A stretch of DNA of 64,000 bases from Aequorivita soesokkakensis (lineage in GTDB: Bacteria > Bacteroidota > Bacteroidia > Flavobacteriales > Flavobacteriaceae), in assembly GCF_001641085.1 (NCBI RefSeq), contig NZ_LXIE01000031.1:28778-92777 (forward strand), in the 5' to 3' direction. The notes beneath the pieces were generated by a model. It was not told where the DNA came from. It did no database searches and was given only the letters and a program-made list of their open reading frames with translations. Below, piece by piece: positions 49,949 through 57,471 of the stretch (position 1 is the first letter of the stretch; each line of letters starts with the position of its first letter). Position numbers and translations under genes: made by a program.

Positions 49949-52192
49949 TTAGTTTTTAACAAGCTTTTTAGTAGTCACTTTGTCGCCATTTTTAACAACA
50001 AGGAAATATACTCCGCTTTCAATATAACCATAGTTTAATTGTTTGCTGAAAGTATTGGAAGCAGATACATCATCATAAGTATATGTGTTGATTGCTCTTC
50101 CTCTTAAGTCATAAAGTGCAACTTCAATATTATCATTTGAAGCTGGTTTAAAAGTAAGGTTGAAAGTTCCGTTTGATGGGTTTGGATAAACCGCAAAATT
50201 ATCAAAAGTGAAATCTTGAACACCTACAATGCCTTCCACAGTGATAACTGCATTGTTAAGATCATAGAAGATATTATTTGATGACATAACCATTAACCTA
50301 CCTGTGGTTGTGTTAAGGTTTGGCACGTTGATTACCGCACTACCGTTGTTGGCTACATTCAATGCCAAGTTGATAGGATACGTTTGTCCACCATCAGTTG
50401 AGAACCAAATATCAACAGTTGGGCAACTTACTGGGGCAACATCTGTTCCGGCTACATCCCAAGTGATTGTTTCAGTGCTTCCAGTTGTCCATATAGTAGG
50501 AGTATCTTGAGAAGTTACCAAAAATGGCCCTGCGGTTCCATCAGTTGTAACCACCATATTATCACTAGCAGAAGAACCACCTCCAGCAACATTATCGCGA
50601 ACGGTATATCTAAAGTTCATAATTCTTCCTACGGCAGGAACAACTTCCCAAGTACTTTGGGTTTGATTGCTCAACACTGTTGGTAAGGCAGGCATATATC
50701 TATCTGGAGATGCAAGAGGGTCAATGGTTCTAAAAGCTGGGCCAACAGTTGAAGTGTTTTGAGGAGGCATAGGTGCCACTTGTACGTTCATTTGTTCCCA
50801 ACAATGGGTTAATGCATCGCCATCAGGATCAGTTGCAATACCTTTCAAAATAAAAGGAGTTGATTTTGGAATGGTGTAGTTTGGTCCTGCATCAGCAGTT
50901 GGAGGCTGATTGTTTGTTGGGGTCTGTGCGCCACATTGACCAGTACCCGCTGAAATGTTTTGCCACATTTCTTGAATACTGATTGCAGTAAAATAATCAT
51001 CACTATGAGGTTGCACGTTTGGAGGGCAAATACCTGCATAAGCCATAATTGAAGATCCACTTCCAGGCTCTACAGCAGTACTTCCATTTCTGTTGTTACC
51101 ACAAGAGTTGTTGAAAGTGTGGTTTGCGCCAAATTGGTGCCCCATTTCGTGAGCAACATAATCAATATCATAGTTATCGCCCAGTGGGAAACTTGTTCCG
51201 GTAACTCCACGCGCTTTAGAAGCGGTACAAGGAACTCTCAGCTGTGCCAATCCTCCTGCGCCAGTACTAAAGGTATGCCCAATATCATAATTCGCAGAGC
51301 CTATTACAGCATCAATAACCTGTTGGCTTTGATTGATCAAGGTGCTTGCATTGTTGTTTGTAAATGGATCTGTACCCGCATTTAGGTAAATGATGTCAGT
51401 ATTATTTGCTACTAAAACCATAGTTACCGCAAGGTCTTTTTCATAAACACCGTTTACTCTGGTCATAGTTGTGTTCATCGCCATCAACACAGCCGCTTTT
51501 TTCACTGCATCAGGCTCACCAGCACCAACTCCTTGTTGGTTAAGTTGAAACTGAGCATATTCTCCAGTACAAGCAACAGCTGCACGGAAAGTTCTTAAAG
51601 TACCGTCATCTGCATTTCTGTTTCCAGCGGCAGGGGCAGGACCATCAGCATCTTCTACCATACATTCAAACGCATTAGGATCTGCAGGAAGTTTATTGAT
51701 GTTGTATGAAATGTAATAATTTTTGTCCTGTGTGTACGGATCAACATAAATTGTTGAATAGTTAGGTGAAGTAATCATCACATTTACCCCAATACTAGAA
51801 ACACTAAAGCGTGCCACGGCAGAAGGGTCTTCAATTCCCTGTGCGGCATATGATCTGGTATTTGGGTGTTGTGCTTGTAAAGCAGGCTCCATTACGGAAG
51901 CTTCATAAACACGGAAATGTTGAATTTCCCCATTGTTGGTTGGTAAATCTATAATTACATTGGAGCGTCCACTGTTTCTTACAGGTGCTTGTGCCAAAGC
52001 ATTTTTTAACGCTGTAGTGTTGAGCGTAAACAGGTTGTATTCCTGTGGCATGGTGTTCCTGAAAGCTTTTTGTCGGTTTTGCGTTTCATTGGACGAGGCT
52101 TTCGACCAAAACGCAGTGTTCTGTGCATTTAATCCAAAGCAAATTAATGCAAAGGACAAAGCCAGCATGGTTTTAAAAGTACTTTTTTTCAT
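49949..52192 (-). CDS. Reprolysin-like zinc metalloprotease with T9SS sorting domain
   Basis: This secreted protein of 747 residues has a signal peptide (TFKTMLALSFALICFGLNAQ) and a propeptide-like region. The metzincin motif HEMGHQFGANH is at 348-358, with zinc ligands His348, His352 and His358, as in M12B/reprolysin-type enzymes. A beta-rich region follows, and the C-terminus is a type A sorting domain (FAVYPNPSNGTFNLTF to TTKKLVKN) that sends it through the type IX system. It stands alone; the substrate is unknown. Together with the M36 protease it suggests a protein-degrading lifestyle. Confidence 0.92.
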   Translation of the reverse strand: MKKSTFKTMLALSFALICFGLNAQNTAFWSKASSNETQNRQKAFRNTMPQEYNLFTLNTTALKNALAQAPVRNSGRSNVIIDLPTNNGEIQHFRVYEASVMEPALQAQHPNTRSYAAQGIEDPSAVARFSVSSIGVNVMITSPNYSTIYVDPYTQDKNYYISYNINKLPADPNAFECMVEDADGPAPAAGNRNADDGTLRTFRAAVACTGEYAQFQLNQQGVGAGEPDAVKKAAVLMAMNTTMTRVNGVYEKDLAVTMVLVANNTDIIYLNAGTDPFTNNNASTLINQSQQVIDAVIGSANYDIGHTFSTGAGGLAQLRVPCTASKARGVTGTSFPLGDNYDIDYVAHEMGHQFGANHTFNNSCGNNRNGSTAVEPGSGSSIMAYAGICPPNVQPHSDDYFTAISIQEMWQNISAGTGQCGAQTPTNNQPPTADAGPNYTIPKSTPFILKGIATDPDGDALTHCWEQMNVQVAPMPPQNTSTVGPAFRTIDPLASPDRYMPALPTVLSNQTQSTWEVVPAVGRIMNFRYTVRDNVAGGGSSASDNMVVTTDGTAGPFLVTSQDTPTIWTTGSTETITWDVAGTDVAPVSCPTVDIWFSTDGGQTYPINLALNVANNGSAVINVPNLNTTTGRLMVMSSNNIFYDLNNAVITVEGIVGVQDFTFDNFAVYPNPSNGTFNLTFKPASNDNIEVALYDLRGRAINTYTYDDVSASNTFSKQLNYGYIESGVYFLVVKNGDKVTTKKLVKN

Positions 52193-52311
52193 TTTAGATA
52201 TATTAGTATGAATGTTTAGAACTGTAAATATAAGACCCTTTGCGGAATTTAGTAAATTTTTAAGAAGTTAACTTTTGGTTTTGAGTCAAAAAAATTCAAA
52301 AAACACACAAT

Positions 52312-52346
52312 TTGAACGGAGCAAACCTAATTAATTGATAGTTTTG
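52312..52346 (+). promoter_or_regulatory. Candidate promoter of lipB
   Basis: TAGTTTTG (52339-52346) is a full -7 match. The TTG at 52312-52314 stands 24 bases before it, one base longer than the usual range. The predicted start of transcription near 52353 lies upstream of both possible lipB start codons. Confidence 0.5.
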
Positions 52347-52385
52347 CGTTCAAATAGTTAAAATTAGCGGAAAGTGGGCAAGCAC

Positions 52386-53087
52386 ATGCAAATAGAAGAT
52401 TTGGGGTTGAAAGACTACAAAGAAACTTGGGAATATCAAGAATTTCTTTTTCAAAAAATACTTCAAATTAAAAGCAGTAATAGGAATGAAAAGCTAAACC
52501 GCGAAACCCCTAACTTCTTTTTATTTGTTGAACATCCCCACGTTTATACTTTGGGAAAAAGTGGGCATATTGAAAACCTGCTCATTTCCGAAGAAAAATT
52601 AAAATCCATTGATGCCAAATTCTATAAAATAAACCGCGGCGGCGATATTACATATCACGGCCCCGGACAAATTGTGGGCTATCCCATTTTAGATTTGGAG
52701 AATTTCTTTACAGATATACATAAATACATGCAGTTTTTGGAAGAAATGATAATTTTAACCCTGGCAGAATACAATATAAAAGCTGAGCGAAGCAAAGGCG
52801 AAACAGGCGTTTGGATAGATGTGGGCACCCCTTTTGCCAGAAAAATATGCGCCATGGGCGTTCGTGCCAGTCGTTGGATAACTATGCATGGTTTTGCGTT
52901 GAATGTAAATACAGATTTGGGTTATTTTGATAATATGATTCCCTGTGGGATAAAAGGCAAAGCTGTAACCTCATTGAATGTGGAACTGGGAAAACCTGAA
53001 ATTCCTTTGGAAGAAGTAAAGGAAAAACTGCTGAAACATTTCTTAGTACTTTTTGAAGCTGAAATAAACGAAAAAACCGAAGCATAA
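52386..53087 (+). CDS. lipB: Octanoyltransferase (lipoate biosynthesis)
   Basis: LipB moves the octanoyl chain from acyl carrier protein to the lipoyl domains of 2-oxo acid dehydrogenases, a group used by the pyruvate dehydrogenase whose E1 beta chain is encoded at 22793. The signature RGGDITYHGPGQIVGYPILD is complete, and the thioester Cys and its Lys partner stand in MIPCGIKGKAVTSL and ARKICAMGVRAS. I prefer the ATG at 52386 (233 residues) to the GTG four codons earlier. The gene's stop codon lies in the loop of its own terminator. Confidence 0.95.
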   Translation: MQIEDLGLKDYKETWEYQEFLFQKILQIKSSNRNEKLNRETPNFFLFVEHPHVYTLGKSGHIENLLISEEKLKSIDAKFYKINRGGDITYHGPGQIVGYPILDLENFFTDIHKYMQFLEEMIILTLAEYNIKAERSKGETGVWIDVGTPFARKICAMGVRASRWITMHGFALNVNTDLGYFDNMIPCGIKGKAVTSLNVELGKPEIPLEEVKEKLLKHFLVLFEAEINEKTEA

Positions 53088-53100
53088 AGCTCCGGTTTTC
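53074..53100 (+). terminator. Terminator overlapping the lipB stop codon
   Basis: AAACCGAAGC (53074-53083) pairs with GCTCCGGTTT (53089-53098) with one mismatch around ATAAA, and a short T tract follows. The TAA at 53085-53087 is in the loop. Confidence 0.7.
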
Positions 53101-53121
53101 GAGATTTAATTTGGTTATTGA

Positions 53122-53808
53122 TTATTTTGAAAATGCCGTTAGCAAGCTGCTTGAAGAAACTTTTCCGTTTTGGTAATCTTCCTGTTTTACCATCCCTACA
53201 CCTTCGGATATCCATTGTTTTGCATTGCTTGTTTGCGAAACTCCCATTTTGGTGGTCATATCTGAAGTGATTACGTAACAATCAAAAGTTCCCGCAGGCG
53301 TAGTTACGTTTTCTTTCCCGATTACCTTTCTGTTGGTAATGTTCAATTCCATATTCATATTTATACCGCTCATACTTATTTTCATAATCATTTCGGCATC
53401 TGGCAGCGACTGGCCCACGGAAAGATCGTTCGGGATTTCCAAATCGGTCCCGCTGATGTCATATTCCATATTCTTAAATTGCTCCATCATCATGGGGCTT
53501 ACCATGGATTTATAATCTATGGAAACCTTATTGCCATCACAGGTAACATCATATTCGGTTTCCGCAATAATTTTCCCTTTTTCATCTTTTATAGAAGATT
53601 TCATTGTGGCAACTTCTCCTTGTGGTTTTTGGGTTTTGTTTAAAATGGTATAGTCTATAATAGCGGCTTTTTTCCCTTTTTTGTCATACGCAGTTATTTC
53701 TGCTTTTGTACCTTCCTTAAAAGGATAGAATTTACTGCAACCAGTTTGGGCGTTAACTGTTGAAACCAATCCGAGCAGCGCAAATGTTATAATAAAAATT
53801 CTTTTCAT
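53122..53808 (-). CDS. Secreted protein, DUF3108/TapB-like
   Basis: The 228-residue protein has a signal peptide (MKRIFIITFALLGLVSTVNAQ) and a beta-rich mature domain: FYPFKEGTKAEITAYDKKGK at the start, then alternating strands and the late motif TTPAGTFDCYVITSDM, in which the AGTFDCY pattern is typical of the DUF3108/TapB beta-clamp fold. A C-terminal WISEGVGMVKQEDY fits the same family. The biochemical role is unknown; the fold is thought to bind or shield hydrophobic ligands. It is the last gene of a likely three-gene unit. Confidence 0.75.
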   Translation of the reverse strand: MKRIFIITFALLGLVSTVNAQTGCSKFYPFKEGTKAEITAYDKKGKKAAIIDYTILNKTQKPQGEVATMKSSIKDEKGKIIAETEYDVTCDGNKVSIDYKSMVSPMMMEQFKNMEYDISGTDLEIPNDLSVGQSLPDAEMIMKISMSGINMNMELNITNRKVIGKENVTTPAGTFDCYVITSDMTTKMGVSQTSNAKQWISEGVGMVKQEDYQNGKVSSSSLLTAFSK

Positions 53809-53833
53809 AATTTTATTTTAAATTGTTTATAGA

Positions 53834-54160
53834 TTAATTTTCGTCTCCCTCTTTGGTTGCATCGCTATTTTGAGTACTGGTGGCTGTTGATGTATTCTCA
53901 ACAGGGTCACCGCCAATAACGTTTCGGTTTGAGGTTTTTTTCTTCTTTTTATTTTTCTTTTTTTCTTTTTTCTCTTTGTTTTTTGGAGCATCTACTATGG
54001 TGTCCAATACTCTGTCCGTACTTTTTGTAGTTTCAGATTCTACACGTCTTTCCACGGTGCGTTCTACCGCATCAGCGGCTCTATCACCAAGTTTATCTAA
54101 AAATTGTGCATTGCAAAAACCAGTTATGGAGAGCAATAGAATGGTAAAAACTGTTTTCAT
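53834..54160 (-). CDS. Small secreted low-complexity protein
   Basis: The 108-residue protein has a signal peptide (MKTVFTILLLSITGFCNAQ), a short helical region (LGDRAADAVERTVERRVESE), a Lys/Glu/Asn run (NKEKKEKKKNKKKKKTS) and an acidic Thr/Ser-rich end. No domain is recognised. The Lys run is coded by a simple AAA/GAA-rich stretch that could vary by slippage. It lies 25 bases upstream of the DUF3108-like gene and 19 bases downstream of a 49-codon gene. Confidence 0.6.
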   Translation of the reverse strand: MKTVFTILLLSITGFCNAQFLDKLGDRAADAVERTVERRVESETTKSTDRVLDTIVDAPKNKEKKEKKKNKKKKKTSNRNVIGGDPVENTSTATSTQNSDATKEGDEN

Positions 54161-54179
54161 AATTATTGTTTTTAAAGGT

Positions 54180-54329
54180 TTATTTTTTAAAGGTTACTTC
54201 TTTTATCACTTTGTTGTTGAGCAATATTTTTAAAGTATAAATTCCTTTTGCCAGATTGTTTATGTTTAAAAAAATCTGTTTTCCCGGGACAATTTCCAGG
54301 TTGCCTGAATATTGTTTGCTTTTTTTCAT
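54180..54329 (-). CDS. 49-residue frame resembling the tail of a T9SS sorting domain
   Basis: The frame begins MKKSKQYSGNLEIVPG and runs through QIFLNINNLAKGIYTLKI to VIKEVTFKK and a stop. LNINNLAKGIYTLKI followed by a K-rich end is the pattern of the last 35 residues of type A T9SS sorting domains (compare VDMTNLQSAIYFVKI in the protein at 26602), but the YPNP start is missing and there is no signal peptide. It could be a decayed remnant or an independent small protein. A full -7 box (TACATTTG, 54404-54411, minus strand) lies upstream, and the 108-residue gene starts 19 bases after its stop. Confidence 0.5.
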   Translation of the reverse strand: MKKSKQYSGNLEIVPGKQIFLNINNLAKGIYTLKILLNNKVIKEVTFKK

Positions 54330-54403
54330 AATTAGGGAAAAGGAGAATTAAAAGTAATATGAAGCTTTAAAAAGAAATATGAATTTTGTAACCAATGCTA
54401 TAA

Positions 54404-54411
54404 CAAATGTA
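54404..54411 (-). promoter_or_regulatory. -7 promoter element of the small three-gene unit
   Basis: The minus strand reads TACATTTG, a full match, about 75 bases before the 49-codon frame. It implies that the frame is transcribed together with the two genes after it. Confidence 0.4.
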
Positions 54412-54453
54412 ACACGCCAGTGTTTACAGTAGTTTTCAGCGTATTTTAAAAAA

Positions 54454-57390
54454 TTATTTTGAAATATATTCTGAAGGGGAACTGCCAAATTCCTGTTTAA
54501 AACATTTGGCGAAATAAGAAGGATCGTTGAAGCCAACGGTATAACCTACTTCCGATATGGAAATCTTTTTTTCCTGCAACAACTTGAGTGCTAATTTCAA
54601 CCGTTGGGTACGCAAAAATTCTGAAGCAGATTGGCCGGTCATTGCTTTCAGTTTTCTGTGAAGTTGCATTCTGCTAACGCCCATTTCGCTTCCGAAATTT
54701 TCAATACTGAAATCGGAATCTGTAATATTAGCATCCAAAACTTTTTGAAGCCGCTCCAGAAATTGTTCGTCCGCAGAAGAAATTGAAATGTCCTTTTGCG
54801 TCAAAACCACTTCCTGAGCAAAGCGCTGTTGTAGTTTTCGGCGGTTTTCGATGAGGTTTTCGGCTGTCGCTTTCAGCAACTGGCTGTTAAATGGTTTGGT
54901 GATATACGCGTCAGCGCCTATGCCCATTCCTTCCAATTTTGAGGTGATCTGCGTTTTTGCAGTTAACAAAATCACGGGAATGTGTGAGGTAAGTTGGTGC
55001 TCTTTTAAATGTTTCGTAAACGTAAAGCCATCTTCCTCGGGCATCATCACATCGCTAATAACAATGTCTGGGATGGTTTCTATGGCTATTTCAAAACCTT
55101 CCTTTCCATTTGCGGCGGTGTGCACTGAATAGCTATTCTCAAAAATGGAATGCACGTAATCCCGAATGTCTTTATTGTCATCAATCACTAAAATTACGGG
55201 GGCGTCTTCGGGCAGGACAATTTCTTTTTCAATGAATTTTTCGGAAATAGCTTGTAACGGTATGCTTTCCTTTTCAGTACTTTGTGAAAAAATCTGGGCT
55301 TCTTCAAAAGAATTTTTATTCACGGGCAGGATTACCGAAAATTCCGTTGTGCCGTTTTCTTCACTTTTTACTGAAATATTTCCTTTATGGATTTCAGCCA
55401 AATCTTTAGTGAGCGCCAAGCCGATGCCGGTTCCAGGATTTTTGCTGTCGGTTTGATAGAATCTGGTGAATATTTTTTGTTGCAGATTTAAAGGAATGTA
55501 ATTCCCGGAATTGATTACGGAAATTTTAAATTTTTTGTCCTGTCTTTCTCCTTTAAGGGTTATAGAGCCCTTTTCAGGAGTATATTTAATGGCATTGCCC
55601 ATCAAATTATAAAGTATTTTTTCCAAAACGTCTTGATCAAACCAATCTTCAATTTCATCTTTTTCCACTTCAATATTGAGGGCTATGTTTTTTTCATCAC
55701 AGCTGAACGAAAATGCTTCCGCTTGGGCAATAATGAAATTTGGCATATTTGCTTGTTGGATATTCAACCTTAAATTCCCGCTTTCCAGCCTTGCCAATGC
55801 CAAAAGCTGGTCCACCAAATCCTTTAACCGTTGGGTATTCCGTAATGCAGCTTTAAAATTTTTACGCTCTGTTGGTGAAAGTTTTTCTGAATTGAGATGA
55901 TCTTCAATTGGACCTTTTATAAGTGTTAGCGGAGTTCGGAATTCGTGTGAAATGTTAGCAAAAAAAGTAGATTTTGCAGTGTCAAGCTCTTGTAGTTTTT
56001 TAGTGGTCTTTTGGCGGTTTCTAAATTGAAAATACACAAAAACGCCAGCAATGGTTATTATTGCCAATATACCCCAAATCATATTTCGCTGGTTTTTCTT
56101 TTGCTGTTCAGCCAACTCGTTTTTTGTGGTCAATAAAGCAATTTCCTTATCGCGGCTTTCGGTTTGATAGATGCCTTCAATTTCCTTTATTTTTTCAGCG
56201 CTCTGTGCTTGCTGGATAGAGTCGTTTATCTTTTTTGCAATTTGCGAATTGGAAAATGCAGCCCTAAAATTTCCTTGGAGTGCATAGGCTTCCGCCAGCA
56301 AAGAATGCGCGTTTTGGGTTAAGGTGCCGTTCTTTATTTCGCGATTAAAATTTAGTGCGCTTTCCAAAAATGTGATGGCATCTGCAGGCTTTCCTTTTTT
56401 AATATTTAGTTTTCCTAACTGAAGCGCAGATTGTCCAGCTTCTAAATTATAATCGTTTTTCTTTTGAAAATTTAAAGCATTTTGAAAGTATGTTTCTGCT
56501 TTTTCAAGGTTTCCTTTTTCAAAATTTATTAAGCCCAAATAGTTGTTTATTTCTGCTACGGTTCTTTCTTCCTTTATTCCTTCATAAAAAAAAAGTGTTT
56601 TTGAAAGCAGTTTATCTGCCTTTTCAAGCTGACCTTTGTGGTAATAAACCTGCCCCAAAAAAACATTGGTGGTATTGAAGTAGAAAGTGCCGGCGCCAGG
56701 AATTTTTTCAAACTCCTTGTTTGCCTTTAAATAATACTCTTCCGCGGCATTATAATCCTTAAGTTCCAAATAAACATTACCCAAACTTTGGTAGGCCGCT
56801 GCAATTATATCTTCACGGATTGGTTCCTTTTTATGGATGGAATCCACAAAAAGCAATCGTTCAATGGCTTCTTCCATCTTGTTCTGCCTGGAATAAGCGA
56901 TTGCCAAGGCGTTTTGTGAATCTGCTAAAATAATATTGCCTGTATCATCAAATTTTTTAGTGTATTCAATCGCGTTGTTGCCTGCCGTTATTGAATTTTC
57001 AATTTCACCAATTAAATAATAAGTCCTGCAAAGGCCATTGTAGCCTTGTGCCATTCCGCGGAAATAATTTATTCTTTTGGACGCCGCTATCTGTTTCTTA
57101 AAATAAAATATGGCAGAATCGGGCTTCTGGATTCTTCGGAAATAATGGGCATAAAGATAATCTGCATCCGTAAGGCTGCTTAAATAGTTTCTTTCAAAGC
57201 TGAAATTTTTTAATTGCTTTATATAGATTAAAGCACTGTCTGGGTTGGCATTTATGGATTGCGAAACCTTCGTTCTGTAATTGGCGAGCGCAATGGAATC
57301 TTTACCCGTGGGTTTTTTGTCCAGCGATGCATTTTGCCCAAAAGCAGTCGCTGCTATTAGCAATAGAAAGATAGAGAGGGATGCTCTCAT
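54454..57390 (-). CDS. Hybrid two-component sensor: TPR, histidine kinase, receiver, AraC domains
   Basis: The 978-residue protein combines a full signalling path. A signal peptide (1-18) and a TPR region (about 20-400) form a periplasmic sensor, followed by a membrane helix at 437-456. The kinase has the phospho-acceptor His482 in FFANISHEFRTP and ATP-binding motifs NAIKYTPEKG and GTGIGLALTK. A receiver domain (about 731-845) has its phosphorylated Asp780 in VISDVMMPEEDG. The C-terminal AraC-type helix-turn-helix (about 880-978) ends with GFNDPSYFAKCFKQEFGSSP. Such hybrids often control glycan loci, but none is nearby, so the targets are unknown. Confidence 0.93.
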   Translation of the reverse strand: MRASLSIFLLLIAATAFGQNASLDKKPTGKDSIALANYRTKVSQSINANPDSALIYIKQLKNFSFERNYLSSLTDADYLYAHYFRRIQKPDSAIFYFKKQIAASKRINYFRGMAQGYNGLCRTYYLIGEIENSITAGNNAIEYTKKFDDTGNIILADSQNALAIAYSRQNKMEEAIERLLFVDSIHKKEPIREDIIAAAYQSLGNVYLELKDYNAAEEYYLKANKEFEKIPGAGTFYFNTTNVFLGQVYYHKGQLEKADKLLSKTLFFYEGIKEERTVAEINNYLGLINFEKGNLEKAETYFQNALNFQKKNDYNLEAGQSALQLGKLNIKKGKPADAITFLESALNFNREIKNGTLTQNAHSLLAEAYALQGNFRAAFSNSQIAKKINDSIQQAQSAEKIKEIEGIYQTESRDKEIALLTTKNELAEQQKKNQRNMIWGILAIITIAGVFVYFQFRNRQKTTKKLQELDTAKSTFFANISHEFRTPLTLIKGPIEDHLNSEKLSPTERKNFKAALRNTQRLKDLVDQLLALARLESGNLRLNIQQANMPNFIIAQAEAFSFSCDEKNIALNIEVEKDEIEDWFDQDVLEKILYNLMGNAIKYTPEKGSITLKGERQDKKFKISVINSGNYIPLNLQQKIFTRFYQTDSKNPGTGIGLALTKDLAEIHKGNISVKSEENGTTEFSVILPVNKNSFEEAQIFSQSTEKESIPLQAISEKFIEKEIVLPEDAPVILVIDDNKDIRDYVHSIFENSYSVHTAANGKEGFEIAIETIPDIVISDVMMPEEDGFTFTKHLKEHQLTSHIPVILLTAKTQITSKLEGMGIGADAYITKPFNSQLLKATAENLIENRRKLQQRFAQEVVLTQKDISISSADEQFLERLQKVLDANITDSDFSIENFGSEMGVSRMQLHRKLKAMTGQSASEFLRTQRLKLALKLLQEKKISISEVGYTVGFNDPSYFAKCFKQEFGSSPSEYISK

Positions 57391-57471
57391 AAAATTTAAA
57401 AAGTTGGTTTGCGTTTTAAAATTAATTAAAATACTTACACAACCCTTTTTTAAACACTAAGTATTTATAAA

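Noticed and set aside
54454..57390. Polysaccharide utilisation locus around the hybrid sensor
   Set aside because: No SusC/SusD pair, glycoside hydrolase or sulfatase gene is found in the window.
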